Below, one piece after another: positions 27,668 through 36,021 of a stretch of DNA of 64,000 nt. Under the pieces are notes generated by a model. It was given only the letters and a program-made list of their open reading frames with translations, made no database searches and had not been told where the DNA came from. The position numbers and the translations under genes are program-made. How positions within the stretch are numbered: position 1 is the stretch's first letter; every line of letters starts with the position of its first letter. The DNA comes from JACKII01 sp965222315 (GTDB taxonomy: Bacteria; Pseudomonadota; Alphaproteobacteria; Bin95), in assembly GCA_965222315.1 (NCBI GenBank), contig OZ244951.1, forward strand, positions 4,154,001 to 4,218,000, written 5' to 3'.

Positions 27668-28435
27668 ATGCTGACGGGAAAAGTTGCGATCGTGACAGGT
27701 GCTGCAAGCGGGATCGGCTTGCAGATCGCAAAGACCTATGCCGACGCCGGGGCCAAGATCGCCATCGCCGATATCGATCTGGAAGCGGCGGAGGCGGCGG
27801 CGAAATCGCTGGGGCCGGACCATATGGCCGTCGCCATGGACGTCACCAGCGAAGACGCGGTGAATGCGGGCGTGCAGGCCGTGCTGGACCGCCATGGCCG
27901 CATTGACGTGCTGGTTTCCAACGCCGGCATCCAGATCGTGCATCCGGTCGAGGACTTCCCGTTTGCGGCCTGGAAAAAGATGCTGGCGATCCATCTGGAC
28001 GGCGCCTTCCTGACCTCCAAGGCCGTGCTGCCGGCCATGTACAGCCAGGGCTCCGGCTCGATCATTTTCATGGGCTCGGTCCATTCCAAGGCCGCCTCAC
28101 CGCTCAAGTCCGCCTATGTAACGGCGAAGCACGGCCTGCTGGGCCTCTGCCGGGTGCTGGCCAAGGAAGGCGGCAAGAAGGGCGTGCGCGCCAACGTGAT
28201 CTGCCCCGGCTTCGTCAAGACGCCGCTCGTCGAAAAGCAGATTCCGGAACAGGCCCGCGACCTCGGCATTTCCGAAGAAGAGGTGGTGAGCCGCGTCATG
28301 CTGGGTGAAACCGTCGATGGGGAGTTCACGACCACAGACGACGTGGCGCAAACAGCCCTGTTCCTGGCAGCATTCCCCACCAACGCACTCACCGGCCAGA
28401 GCATCATTGTCAGTCACGGCTGGTTCATGGAATAG
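27668..28435 (+). CDS. bdhA: 3-hydroxybutyrate dehydrogenase
   Basis: NAD-dependent SDR that interconverts D-3-hydroxybutyrate and acetoacetate, linking polyhydroxybutyrate breakdown to acetyl-CoA. The 255-residue protein has TGAASGIG (10-17), SNAG, and Ser...Tyr-x-x-x-Lys (SVHSKAASPLKSAYVTAK). The long substrate-lid segment LVEKQIPEQARDLGISEEEV and the C-terminal GQSIIVSHGWFM are hallmarks of BdhA rather than other SDRs. AGGAG lies eleven bases before the ATG at 27668; a GTG one codon earlier is an alternative. A thiolase at 34763 could act on the next step. Confidence 0.93.
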   Translation: MLTGKVAIVTGAASGIGLQIAKTYADAGAKIAIADIDLEAAEAAAKSLGPDHMAVAMDVTSEDAVNAGVQAVLDRHGRIDVLVSNAGIQIVHPVEDFPFAAWKKMLAIHLDGAFLTSKAVLPAMYSQGSGSIIFMGSVHSKAASPLKSAYVTAKHGLLGLCRVLAKEGGKKGVRANVICPGFVKTPLVEKQIPEQARDLGISEEEVVSRVMLGETVDGEFTTTDDVAQTALFLAAFPTNALTGQSIIVSHGWFME

Positions 28436-28481
28436 GCGGCGGACGGTCGATCTTCGGACCTACCGCGCAGCGCTTCTCTGT

Positions 28482-28515
28482 TATAGGCTCAGATCCAACA
28501 AAGTCTGAGCCTATA
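28482..28515. promoter_or_regulatory. Perfect 12-bp inverted repeat before the decarboxylase gene
   Basis: Arms 28482-28493 (TATAGGCTCAGA) and 28504-28515 are exact reverse complements with a ten-base spacer. The right arm ends just before the ribosome binding site AAGGAAA (28517-28523) of the gene at 28530. It could be a repressor operator or, in RNA, a hairpin next to the start site. Confidence 0.65.
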
Positions 28516-28529
28516 TAAGGAAACGCCGG

Positions 28530-30179
28530 ATGCGCGGACGCGAAGTATTCATGGAAAGCCTGCGGGCGCACGGGGTCGACCGGATGTTCGGCAACCCCGG
28601 CACCACCGAAAGCCCGCTGATCGACCACCTGCCGGACTATCCGGACATCGACTATATCGTGGCATTGCATGAGGGCATCGCCGTCGGCGCAGCCACCATG
28701 TACGCCCAGGCGACCGGCAAGACCGGCGTTGTCAGCCTGCACGTGGCCCCCGGCCTCGGCAACGGCATCGGCATGATCTTCAACGCGCTCAAGACCGGCT
28801 CGCCCCTGGTCGTCACCGCGGGCCAACAAGACACGCGGAGCCTGCTCCGCGCGCCGATCCTGAGCCATGACCTCGCCGCCATGGCCGCGCCCGTCACCAA
28901 GTGGAGCACCCAGGTCGAACGCGCCGAAGACATGGCGGACATCATGCGCCGCGCCTTCAAGATCGCGAACGACCCGCCCTATGGCCCCGTGTTCGTGGCG
29001 CTGCCAATCAACGTGATGGAGCAGGAAACCCAGAACTTCGCCGCCCATTCCGGGCCACTGCATCGCGCCGGGCGGCCTGACGCCGGCGCCCTCGCTGAAG
29101 CCGCCGCCATGCTGAGCGCCGCCAAGTCGCCGGTGATTGTCGCCGGTGACGACATCGCCCGCGCCGGAGCCGGCGACGCGCTGCTGGCGCTGGCCACCAG
29201 GCTCGGCGCGCCGATCTGGGCCGAGGGCCTGCGCGCCCAGGCCGTCGCCCCGAACCGCCACCCGCTGATGCGGGGCGGTCTGCCGCTGGAGAACGCCGCC
29301 ATTGCTTCGGCACTCAGTGCGAATGACTGTGTGCTGATGCTCGGCGGCCCGTTCTTCGAGGAAGTCTGGTTCACGCCCGGCTCGCCCTTCCCAGTAGGCG
29401 CCAAAGTCATCCAGGTCGAGGAATCCGCCAGCCAGCTCGCCAAGAACAATACGCTCTCCCTTGGCATCGTCGCCGGCATGAAACCGGCGCTGGAGGAACT
29501 CGCGGCCGCCGTGCAGCCCGACGCCGGCGCAGCGGAAGCCCGCGCCAAAGCCCTGGCCTCCCAACAGGAGCAGGAGCGGGAGGCCCAGCAAAGCCGCGTC
29601 GCCCGCGCCGCATCCCGCCGCCCCATGGCCATGTCGGTCATGATGGACGCGCTGGCCCAGGGGCTGCCCGACGATGCGATCTTCATGGAGGAGGCCATCA
29701 CCGCGAACCTGGACTTCGCCAAGTCGGTCAACATCGCCGGCACAGGCCACTATTTCTCCGGCCGGGGCGGCGGCATCGGCCAGGGTCTGGCAGGCGCGAT
29801 CGGCGTTGCGGTCGGCAATCCCGGCAAGCGCACGGTTTGCGTCTCGGGTGACGGCTCCGCCATGTACTCGATCCAGGCGCTCTGGACCGCCGCGCACCAC
29901 AACTTGCCCATCACCTTCGTCATCCTCTGCAATCAGGAATACCGGGTGCTCAAGCACAATATCGACGTCTACCGCGGCAAGTTCGATGTCTCCCTCAACC
30001 GCGGCTATACGCACATGGACCTGGAAGGACCGGACCTGGGTTTCCTCGACCTGGCAAAAGGCATGGGCGTGGCCGCCGAGCAGGTGACGGAGCCCGACGC
30101 GCTCATCGCCGCCCTCAAGCGCGCCCATAGTGCTGATGGCCCCGTACTGATCCAGGCGATGATCGAGGGGAAGGCTTGA
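28530..30179 (+). CDS. Thiamine-diphosphate enzyme, benzoylformate-decarboxylase-like
   Basis: Cytoplasmic ThDP-dependent enzyme of 549 residues in the acetolactate synthase/benzoylformate decarboxylase superfamily. Glu48 in ALHEGIAVGAA is the ThDP-activating residue. The cofactor-binding motif begins GDGSAMYS (Gly440-Asp441-Gly442) and ends at CNQEY. The N-terminus FGNPGTTESP resembles benzoylformate decarboxylase more than acetolactate synthase. The 2-oxo acid substrate is unknown. Translation likely starts at 28530 behind AAGGAAA. A perfect palindrome lies directly upstream. Confidence 0.87.
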   Translation: MRGREVFMESLRAHGVDRMFGNPGTTESPLIDHLPDYPDIDYIVALHEGIAVGAATMYAQATGKTGVVSLHVAPGLGNGIGMIFNALKTGSPLVVTAGQQDTRSLLRAPILSHDLAAMAAPVTKWSTQVERAEDMADIMRRAFKIANDPPYGPVFVALPINVMEQETQNFAAHSGPLHRAGRPDAGALAEAAAMLSAAKSPVIVAGDDIARAGAGDALLALATRLGAPIWAEGLRAQAVAPNRHPLMRGGLPLENAAIASALSANDCVLMLGGPFFEEVWFTPGSPFPVGAKVIQVEESASQLAKNNTLSLGIVAGMKPALEELAAAVQPDAGAAEARAKALASQQEQEREAQQSRVARAASRRPMAMSVMMDALAQGLPDDAIFMEEAITANLDFAKSVNIAGTGHYFSGRGGGIGQGLAGAIGVAVGNPGKRTVCVSGDGSAMYSIQALWTAAHHNLPITFVILCNQEYRVLKHNIDVYRGKFDVSLNRGYTHMDLEGPDLGFLDLAKGMGVAAEQVTEPDALIAALKRAHSADGPVLIQAMIEGKA

Positions 30180-30187
30180 CGATTTTC

Positions 30188-30203
30188 TCACACCATCGTG
30201 TGA
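30188..30203. promoter_or_regulatory. Short inverted repeat between decarboxylase and cupin genes
   Basis: TCACAC and GTGTGA form six-base arms around a four-base loop, ten bases after the decarboxylase stop. It may be an operator for the cupin gene; it lacks a T tract, so it is not a good terminator. Confidence 0.35.
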
Positions 30204-30271
30204 CATTGTGCACATGACGCGGCCCAGTGCAGTGCCCATTTCCGCATGGTCACCGCACTGGAGTCGCGCTA

Positions 30272-31042
30272 ATGAGCTTCGCTGAAACCTTCGCCCGTCC
30301 GTCGGGCTTTTACGTCACCATCCATCGCGGCGAGGCCGATATGCTTGAACCCCTCGCCTCCCGCGCGGCCCCCTCCGATTGCGGCTCCCGACTGAGCAAC
30401 CTGCCCGACTGGCGCTATCTGCTGCGGGAATATCATGAGTTTTACCGGAGCATGTCGGCTGGCGGCAGCGACATGATCCGCGCGCACCAGCGCGCCGTGC
30501 GTACCGCCATCCGCGGCGTGATCAAGTCCGACCCCGCGGTCGAATGCCTGGCCCCGGCGCAACTTCCTGCGACGGCCCACCTGCGCCGGGCGCTCGACAA
30601 TGGGCGGGAGGAGCGGCACGCCTCCGTGGTCCGCGCCATCGCCGCGGTCCAGGACAGCCTGAGCTGGCAGATCGGTTACGAGAAGCCGCCCCGCGGGCTG
30701 GAGCGCAAGTTCGCCTTCGCCGAGTTCGCAGGGCCAAGCGGCCCGGTCATCACCGACCGGGTGATCCTGGGAATCGTGCTGTTCGCGCCCGGCTGCACCT
30801 ACCCCGCGCACGCGCACCGGGACATTACCGAGAGTTATATCTGCCTTTCCGGCGCAGTGTCGGAGAACCACCAGGGCGTCTACGGCCCTGGCTCCCTGAT
30901 CTTCAACCCGCCAGGCCATACCCACCGCATTACGGTGTCCGACCGGGAGCCCGCCCTCCTCGCCTATGCCTGGGCAGGCCCGCCGGAGGAGCTTGGCAAC
31001 TACAAGCTCGCCTTCAGCCGGAAGAGCAAGCGCGGACTCTAA
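30272..31042 (+). CDS. Cupin protein resembling DMSP lyase
   Basis: This 256-residue protein has a C-terminal cupin barrel. The metal-binding first motif is His180-Ala-His182 followed by Glu187, Tyr189 and Gly194 (YPAHAHRDITESYICLSG). The second motif has His216 and His218 in PPGHTHRI. The order His-x-His, Glu-x-Tyr and a distal His is that of the DddL/DddQ/DddW dimethylsulfoniopropionate lyases, which make dimethyl sulfide and acrylate. An N-terminal helical region of about 150 residues also fits the larger members. The call rests on motif spacing only; another cupin enzyme is possible. The start at 30272 follows CTGGAG. Neighbours do not include known DMSP catabolic genes. Confidence 0.55.
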   Translation: MSFAETFARPSGFYVTIHRGEADMLEPLASRAAPSDCGSRLSNLPDWRYLLREYHEFYRSMSAGGSDMIRAHQRAVRTAIRGVIKSDPAVECLAPAQLPATAHLRRALDNGREERHASVVRAIAAVQDSLSWQIGYEKPPRGLERKFAFAEFAGPSGPVITDRVILGIVLFAPGCTYPAHAHRDITESYICLSGAVSENHQGVYGPGSLIFNPPGHTHRITVSDREPALLAYAWAGPPEELGNYKLAFSRKSKRGL

Positions 31043-31352
31043 CAGCGCCTGCCAGCCCTAGTCCCGCTCCTCACCCTGGCACCCTTAGCGCCAGGCGGCA
31101 CCCCATCCCCCCCCCCTCTCTCATCCCGAGCGCGCTCGCCTTAATCCTGAGCGCCGCTCCCCTCACCCCGAGTGCCGCGCCCTTCCCCCCTCTCATCCCG
31201 AGTGCCGCGCAGCGGCGTATCGAGGGGCGAGAGGGGCGAGGAGACGAGAGACCAAAAAGGCGAGTGGCCAAAGGGGCCAAAGCGCAGAGGCATCCCCCTT
31301 GCTATGCGCTACCTCACAGGCAAAACTGACCCCACACCGTTAAGGGTTGGCG
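31043..31352. repeat. C-rich low-complexity spacer with degenerate palindromic-repeat copies
   Basis: The spacer contains several degenerate copies of CATCCCGAGTGCCGC within 31118-31227. The last, 31194-31227, is complete: CATCCCGAG, a GCCGC/GCGGC hairpin, and GTATCGAGGGG. It belongs to the same family as the elements at 24914, 40886 and 48477. No gene is visible in the spacer. Confidence 0.6.
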
Positions 31353-33746
31353 ATGAGCGAGCGCGTCGAACAATTACTCCAGGCCGGGAACGAGGCGAGC
31401 GCCCGCGTGCGCAACCTCTGGATCACCTTCCTGCTGTTCGGCACGTACTTGGCCATCGCCATCGGCGGCACCACCCACCGCCAGATGCTATTGGAGTCGC
31501 CCATCGTCCTGCCGATCCTGGGCGCGGAGCTGCCGCTGGTAGACTTCTACCGAATCGCCCCCGGCCTGTTTCTGGTGTTCCACTTTTACATGCTGGTGCA
31601 GTTGTACCTGCTGGCCGACAAGCTGCGGAAGTTTGACCGGACGCTGGTCTATCCGCCGGTGACACGAGGCGCAGAGGAAGACCTGCGCACCCGCACCGAC
31701 AATTTCCTGATCACCCAGCTTCTCGTCGGACGGCAACTTGTATTGCTGGTCCGTATGTTCATCTGGCTCGCGGCGTGGCTGACCATGGTGGTGGCGCCCG
31801 TCGTGCTGCTGCTTGCCTTCCAGATCCGGTTCCTGCCCTATCACGACGTACTCACCACCTGGATTCAACGGGCTTTCCTGATCACAGACATTCTGCTGGT
31901 CTGGTTGCTCTGGCCGGCCGTCACCAGCCGGGAGGGCGGGCTGGGCGGCGCGGTCGTGGCATTGTTCTGGAAGCCCTGGGTCGGCCTGTACCGCACCCTC
32001 GATCGTACGGCCAAGAACGCTGCCGCATCCTATCGATCCGGCGATTTCCGGACCTACCTGAAAGTCGGTTTTGCCGGCTACGCACCGTTCCGCCGGACAT
32101 GGAACCAGTTCCTGTACAATCTGTTCTGGGCGATCCTGACCATTGTCGCGAGCGTTGCCGTCATCGGCTTTTCCGTCCTGGTCGCGACCATTCCGGCGGA
32201 GCCCATTGAGCGCTGGCTGCTGGCATCCTGGGAGCCGCTGCGCCAGCGCGCGCTCGATGACGAAGCGATGCGCCGCTGCCTCGATTTCGATGCCGGGACG
32301 GGCTGGCAGGACAATTGGTGGTTGCCCGGGCTGATCCGGCAGGACGAGGAGCAAGCCTCGGGCTGCACCTACTTGCTGACCGGGATCGGCGGCAGCTATC
32401 TGGCGGTTGAGCCCTGGTTCAGCAAGCGCCCGCGTGACCGATCTGTTCCTGGAGGAGGCGAGCCGGTCTGGTGGCCGACCTACCTGTTGTTTGAGGGGGA
32501 GGCGGACGACGTCAGCAGCAAGACGAGTAGCCTGTTCTCCCGCAACCTGGTGCTGATCGACGATTTCGATCTGGTGAAGCTCGACGACGAGGCGTTGAAA
32601 AAGGCCGACGGTACACTCGTCCTGCGCGGCCGCGACCTCCGCTACGCCCGTTTTGACCGCTCCGACCTGCGCAAGGCGGACCTGCTCAAGGCAAAGCTGA
32701 CGGGGGCGGTGATGCAGGGCACCCGTCTTGATAACGCGAACCTCAGTTTGGCCGAGATGCAGGGGGCGAACCTCAGCAAGGCTGAGATGCAGGGGGCGAA
32801 CCTCAGCGGGGCCAGGATGCAGGGGGCGAACCTCATCGAGGCCAGCATGCAGGGGGCGAACCTCAGCGGGGCCAGCATGCAGGGGGCGAACCTACGCTTG
32901 GCCAGCATGCAGGGGGCGAACCTACCCTTGGCCAGCATGCAGGGGGCGAACCTACCCTTGGCCAGCATGCAGGGGGCGAACCTACTCTTCGCCAGCATGC
33001 AGGGGGCGAACCTACGCTTCGCCAGGATGCAGGGGGCGAACCTACGCGGCGCAAGGATGCAGGGGGCGGACCTCGGCAGGGCCAGGATGCAGGGGGCGGA
33101 CCTACGCGAGGCCGGGATGCAGGGGGCGAACCTACGCGGGGCCAGTATGCAGGGGGCGAACCTACGCTTCGCCAGGATGCAGGGGGCGAACCTCAGCGAG
33201 GCCAGCATGCAGGGGGCGGACCTACGCGAGGCCGGACTTTGGATGGCTGTCGCTGAGGGTACGAATCTTGAATGGGTGGATACCCGAGCGGCAAACAATG
33301 AGGACCCCTTCACCGATGCCGATCCGGCGCAGCGCGCCGAGAAGGCGGCAACGGCGGTGGACCGCTGGCTCGACGTCATTCCCGAGGGGGAGGCCCGCGA
33401 GGCCGCGCGCGAACGGTTCGCCACCCTCCGGGACCCCTTTAGGGGTCCCGGAGGGTGGCGGCCTTGGGCCGACGCGGAAAACCTGACCCCGCCTGGGCAA
33501 TGGAATGGCGAAAGCGAAGCGGGTCTCAGCGCGTTCCTGGCCGAACTCGGTTGCCGTGTTGACAATGCCCCACACGTCGCGCGCGGGTTGCTGCTGCGAA
33601 TGAGATTGGATCGCACTTTTAGAGATGGGCGGCTACATCACCCACTCCTCGCCAAGGCCCTGCTCGCCCCCGACTGCTCCGGCGCAAAGGGGCTGACCGA
33701 CGAAGAACTTGCCCACCTCCGCGCCATCGACGACGGAAACAAATGA
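31353..33746 (+). CDS. Membrane-anchored pentapeptide-repeat protein
   Basis: The 797-residue protein has three parts. Residues 1-300 contain about five transmembrane helices (near 18-36, 70-92, 130-160, 175-192 and 255-280). Residues about 430-628 form a pentapeptide-repeat region, probably a right-handed beta-helix. Sixteen units of the decapeptide MQGA(N/D)LxxAx occupy 469-628 and are encoded by near-identical 30-bp repeats. A C-terminal domain of about 165 residues has no recognised family. A 40-bp perfect palindrome lies inside this last part without breaking the frame. The ATG at 31353 follows AAGGG by six bases. Function unknown; a membrane sensor or scaffold is plausible. The stop overlaps the GNAT start by four bases. 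Confidence 0.85.
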   Translation: MSERVEQLLQAGNEASARVRNLWITFLLFGTYLAIAIGGTTHRQMLLESPIVLPILGAELPLVDFYRIAPGLFLVFHFYMLVQLYLLADKLRKFDRTLVYPPVTRGAEEDLRTRTDNFLITQLLVGRQLVLLVRMFIWLAAWLTMVVAPVVLLLAFQIRFLPYHDVLTTWIQRAFLITDILLVWLLWPAVTSREGGLGGAVVALFWKPWVGLYRTLDRTAKNAAASYRSGDFRTYLKVGFAGYAPFRRTWNQFLYNLFWAILTIVASVAVIGFSVLVATIPAEPIERWLLASWEPLRQRALDDEAMRRCLDFDAGTGWQDNWWLPGLIRQDEEQASGCTYLLTGIGGSYLAVEPWFSKRPRDRSVPGGGEPVWWPTYLLFEGEADDVSSKTSSLFSRNLVLIDDFDLVKLDDEALKKADGTLVLRGRDLRYARFDRSDLRKADLLKAKLTGAVMQGTRLDNANLSLAEMQGANLSKAEMQGANLSGARMQGANLIEASMQGANLSGASMQGANLRLASMQGANLPLASMQGANLPLASMQGANLLFASMQGANLRFARMQGANLRGARMQGADLGRARMQGADLREAGMQGANLRGASMQGANLRFARMQGANLSEASMQGADLREAGLWMAVAEGTNLEWVDTRAANNEDPFTDADPAQRAEKAATAVDRWLDVIPEGEAREAARERFATLRDPFRGPGGWRPWADAENLTPPGQWNGESEAGLSAFLAELGCRVDNAPHVARGLLLRMRLDRTFRDGRLHHPLLAKALLAPDCSGAKGLTDEELAHLRAIDDGNK
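32757..33236 (+). repeat. Sixteen tandem 30-bp repeats (pentapeptide coding)
   Basis: Sixteen head-to-tail 30-base units begin with ATGCAGGGGGCG. They differ mainly in the last ten bases. They encode two pentapeptides each. The near-identity at DNA level points to recent expansion by slippage or recombination, with selection varying the exposed positions. Confidence 0.95.
33419..33460. repeat. Perfect 20-bp-arm palindrome inside a coding sequence
   Basis: Twenty-base arms (33419-33438 and 33441-33460) are exact reverse complements around a two-base TT loop. It is in frame within the C-terminal domain of the pentapeptide-repeat gene, and encodes a Pro/Gly-rich insert containing DPFRGPGG. It looks like an inserted palindromic element. 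Confidence 0.85.
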
Positions 33747-34261
33747 CCCCCACTATCCGCCCCGCTACCGACGCCGACTCCGGCCAAGTCGTTTCTCTCA
33801 TCGCAGCGTGCTGGGTGCGGTATCCGGGCAATGTGCTCGACATACAGGGGGAGGAGCCCGGTCTCCGTGCCGTCGCCTCGCACCATGCTGTCAAGGGAGG
33901 GCGGTTCTGGGTTGCCTCGCTGGCCTTTCCGCAGACCGCCTCTCCGCAAACCGAGTGGATTACCGGCTGCGCCGGCGTCGTGCCCACGCCGCACAACCCG
34001 GAAGCCCAGGCCGAATTGCTCAAGATGTACGTCCACCCCCGCCTCCGCCGCCAGGGGCTCGCCCGCCGCCTCGCCGCGCTCCCCGAAGCCGCGGCCCGCG
34101 AATGGAGAGCCACCGCCATCGACCTCTGGTCCGACACCCGCTTCCGGGAGGCCCACGCCTTCTACCAGGCCCTCGGCTACACCCAGACCGGCGAGACCCG
34201 CGACCTGCACGATCTCTCCAACTCTACCGAATACCGCTTCATCAAGCCACTCACGGACTGA
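33743..34261 (+). CDS. GNAT family N-acetyltransferase
   Basis: This 172-residue cytoplasmic acetyl-CoA-dependent acetyltransferase shows the acetyl-CoA loop RLRRQGLARRL preceded by the strand LLKMYVHP. The C-terminal half has AHAFYQALGYTQTGE, typical of the fold. The substrate cannot be inferred. The start overlaps the pentapeptide-protein stop by four bases (ATGA), so the two are co-translated. Confidence 0.92.
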   Translation: MTPTIRPATDADSGQVVSLIAACWVRYPGNVLDIQGEEPGLRAVASHHAVKGGRFWVASLAFPQTASPQTEWITGCAGVVPTPHNPEAQAELLKMYVHPRLRRQGLARRLAALPEAAAREWRATAIDLWSDTRFREAHAFYQALGYTQTGETRDLHDLSNSTEYRFIKPLTD

Positions 34262-34385
34262 CCCCATCTTTGCATTTAACGCAACGTACACACCCATTTC
34301 ACCCCCATTATATCACCACCTCATACGGCTTATCTCCAGGTCATCGCGACAGACATCGCCGCAAAGACCCAGTGGAGACCCAATC

Positions 34386-34565
34386 ATGACATACCTTTCC
34401 TTCGAACAACGCCAGGCCGCCCTCGCCCGTGGCCGCAGCCTTCAGACACAGGCCATCCGCGAGGCGTTCGCCGCCCTCTATCACCTGCCGGCCCGCCTGC
34501 TGGAGGTGCTCAGCCAGCGTGACGCGGCCAAGACCGCCGGTCACAAGGGCCATCACGCCACCTGA
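34386..34565 (+). CDS. Small basic protein, 59 residues
   Basis: Function not recognised. The short product is helical and ends in a His/Lys-rich tail (TAGHKGHHAT). The central segment RSLQTQAIREAFAALYHLPARL looks amphipathic. A proper terminator follows 48 bases after its stop, which supports a real transcript. GGAGA lies ten bases before the ATG. It resembles the small helical proteins common in alphaproteobacteria, but no family is claimed. Confidence 0.6.
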   Translation: MTYLSFEQRQAALARGRSLQTQAIREAFAALYHLPARLLEVLSQRDAAKTAGHKGHHAT

Positions 34566-34613
34566 TCCACCCGGCCCCGGGCCGCTCATTCCCTTGTTCC
34601 TCCCCGTGACTTG

Positions 34614-34646
34614 ATGGAGGCGGTCCCCATGGCCGCCTCCATTTTT
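34614..34646 (+). terminator. Rho-independent terminator
   Basis: A ten-base-pair stem (34614-34623 with 34633-34642) with a nine-base loop runs into a run of five T. It ends the small gene at 34386 and insulates the thiolase gene. Confidence 0.85.
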
Positions 34647-34762
34647 GCGTGGCCGCCTGGGAGAAGCGCCTTTAAGCCCGCGGCCCGCATCTCTATAGTG
34701 CGCGCCAACACTATCCGGGCGGCCGCCTCCAACAGGCCCGCCCCCAACAGGAGACCTCCCCA

Positions 34763-35950
34763 ATGCTTGAAGACCCCATCGTCATCGTCGGCATGGCCCG
34801 CACCCCCATGGGCTCGTTCCAGGGGCACCTGAAGGACGCAACCGGTCCGGAACTCGGCGCGACCGCCATGACCGCCGCCCTCTCCAAGGCTGGCGTGAAG
34901 GCAGAGGACGTGCAGGAAGTGATCATGGGCTGCGTCCTCCCCCACGGCCAGCGCCAGGGCCCGGCCCGCATCGCCGCGCACCTGGCCGGCATTCCGCGCG
35001 ACGCGGGCGCCACCACCATCAACAAGCTGTGCGGCTCCGGCATGAAGGCCACCATGCTGGCCCATGACCTGATCGCCGGCGGCAGCCAGGACGTGATGGT
35101 CGCGGGCGGCTTCGAGAGCATGACCAACATTCCGTACATGGTGCCGAAGGCGCGCGAAGGCATGCGCATGGGCCACGGCCAGATGCAGGACGCCATGTTC
35201 TGGGACGGCCTGGAGGATGCCTACCAGCCGGGCAAGCTGATGGGCCATTTCGCGGAGGCCACCGCCCAGCACTTCCAGTTCACCCGCGAGGCCCAGGACG
35301 ACTACGCCATCCGCTCCCTGGAGCGCGCGAAGAAGGCGAACGAGGACGGCACCTTTGCCGGCGAGATGGTCTCCCACACCGTCAAGACCCGCCGCGGCGA
35401 GACCGAGGTCACCCAGGACGAGCAGCCCTTTACCGCCGACATCTCCAAGATCCCCGGCCTGCGCCCGGCCTTCGCCAAGGACGGCAGCGTGACCCCGGCG
35501 AACAGCTCCTCGATCAGCGACGGCGCGGCGGCGCTCGTGCTGATGCGCCGGAGCGAGGCGGAGAAGCGCGGCCTCAACATCCTGGCCACCATTGTCGGCC
35601 ACACCAGCCACGCGCAGGAGCCGGAATGGTTCACCACCGCACCCGTCGGCGCGATGCAGAAGCTGTTCGACAAGACCGGCTGGGACAAGAACGAGGTCGG
35701 CCTCTATGAGATCAACGAGGCCTTCGCCGTGGTGCCCATGGCCGCCATGCGCGAGTTCGACCTGCCGGCGGACAAGGTGAACGTGCACGGCGGCGCCTGC
35801 GCCCTCGGCCATCCGGTCGGCGCATCGGGCGCGCGCATCATCGCGACGCTGGTCAACGCCATGCACAAGTATGACGTGCAGAAGGGCGTTGCCGGCATCT
35901 GCATCGGCGGCGGCGAGGCCACCGCCATGGCCATCGAGAAGGCGGCCTAG
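34763..35950 (+). CDS. Acetyl-CoA C-acetyltransferase (thiolase)
   Basis: Condenses or cleaves acetoacetyl-CoA or 3-ketoacyl-CoA in the cytoplasm. The 395-residue protein has the nucleophile Cys90 in NKLCGSG, His350 in GGACALGHPVGASG and Cys380 in GICIGGGEA, with NEAFA in between. Length and motif set are those of biosynthetic-type thiolases, but PhaA, AtoB and FadA cannot be separated from sequence alone. AGGAGA precedes the ATG. It stands alone, behind a terminator. Confidence 0.94.
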   Translation: MLEDPIVIVGMARTPMGSFQGHLKDATGPELGATAMTAALSKAGVKAEDVQEVIMGCVLPHGQRQGPARIAAHLAGIPRDAGATTINKLCGSGMKATMLAHDLIAGGSQDVMVAGGFESMTNIPYMVPKAREGMRMGHGQMQDAMFWDGLEDAYQPGKLMGHFAEATAQHFQFTREAQDDYAIRSLERAKKANEDGTFAGEMVSHTVKTRRGETEVTQDEQPFTADISKIPGLRPAFAKDGSVTPANSSSISDGAAALVLMRRSEAEKRGLNILATIVGHTSHAQEPEWFTTAPVGAMQKLFDKTGWDKNEVGLYEINEAFAVVPMAAMREFDLPADKVNVHGGACALGHPVGASGARIIATLVNAMHKYDVQKGVAGICIGGGEATAMAIEKAA

Positions 35951-36021
35951 GCAAGCCTCCCCAGCGTATCCCGGACGGGCGCACCAGCACCTGTCCGGGA
36001 TCTCCCACCGGGAGCCCCGCC

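Noticed and set aside
28425..30239. 604-codon frame antisense to the ThDP enzyme
   Set aside because: The plus-strand ThDP enzyme has intact motifs; the antisense frame is a shadow.
32757..33236. CRISPR array
   Set aside because: The repeats are contiguous, have no spacers and are in frame with a beta-helix protein.
32642..33616. Minus-strand frame with repeated RFAPCMLA
   Set aside because: The repeat is the reverse complement of the pentapeptide-coding repeats; it is a by-product of them.
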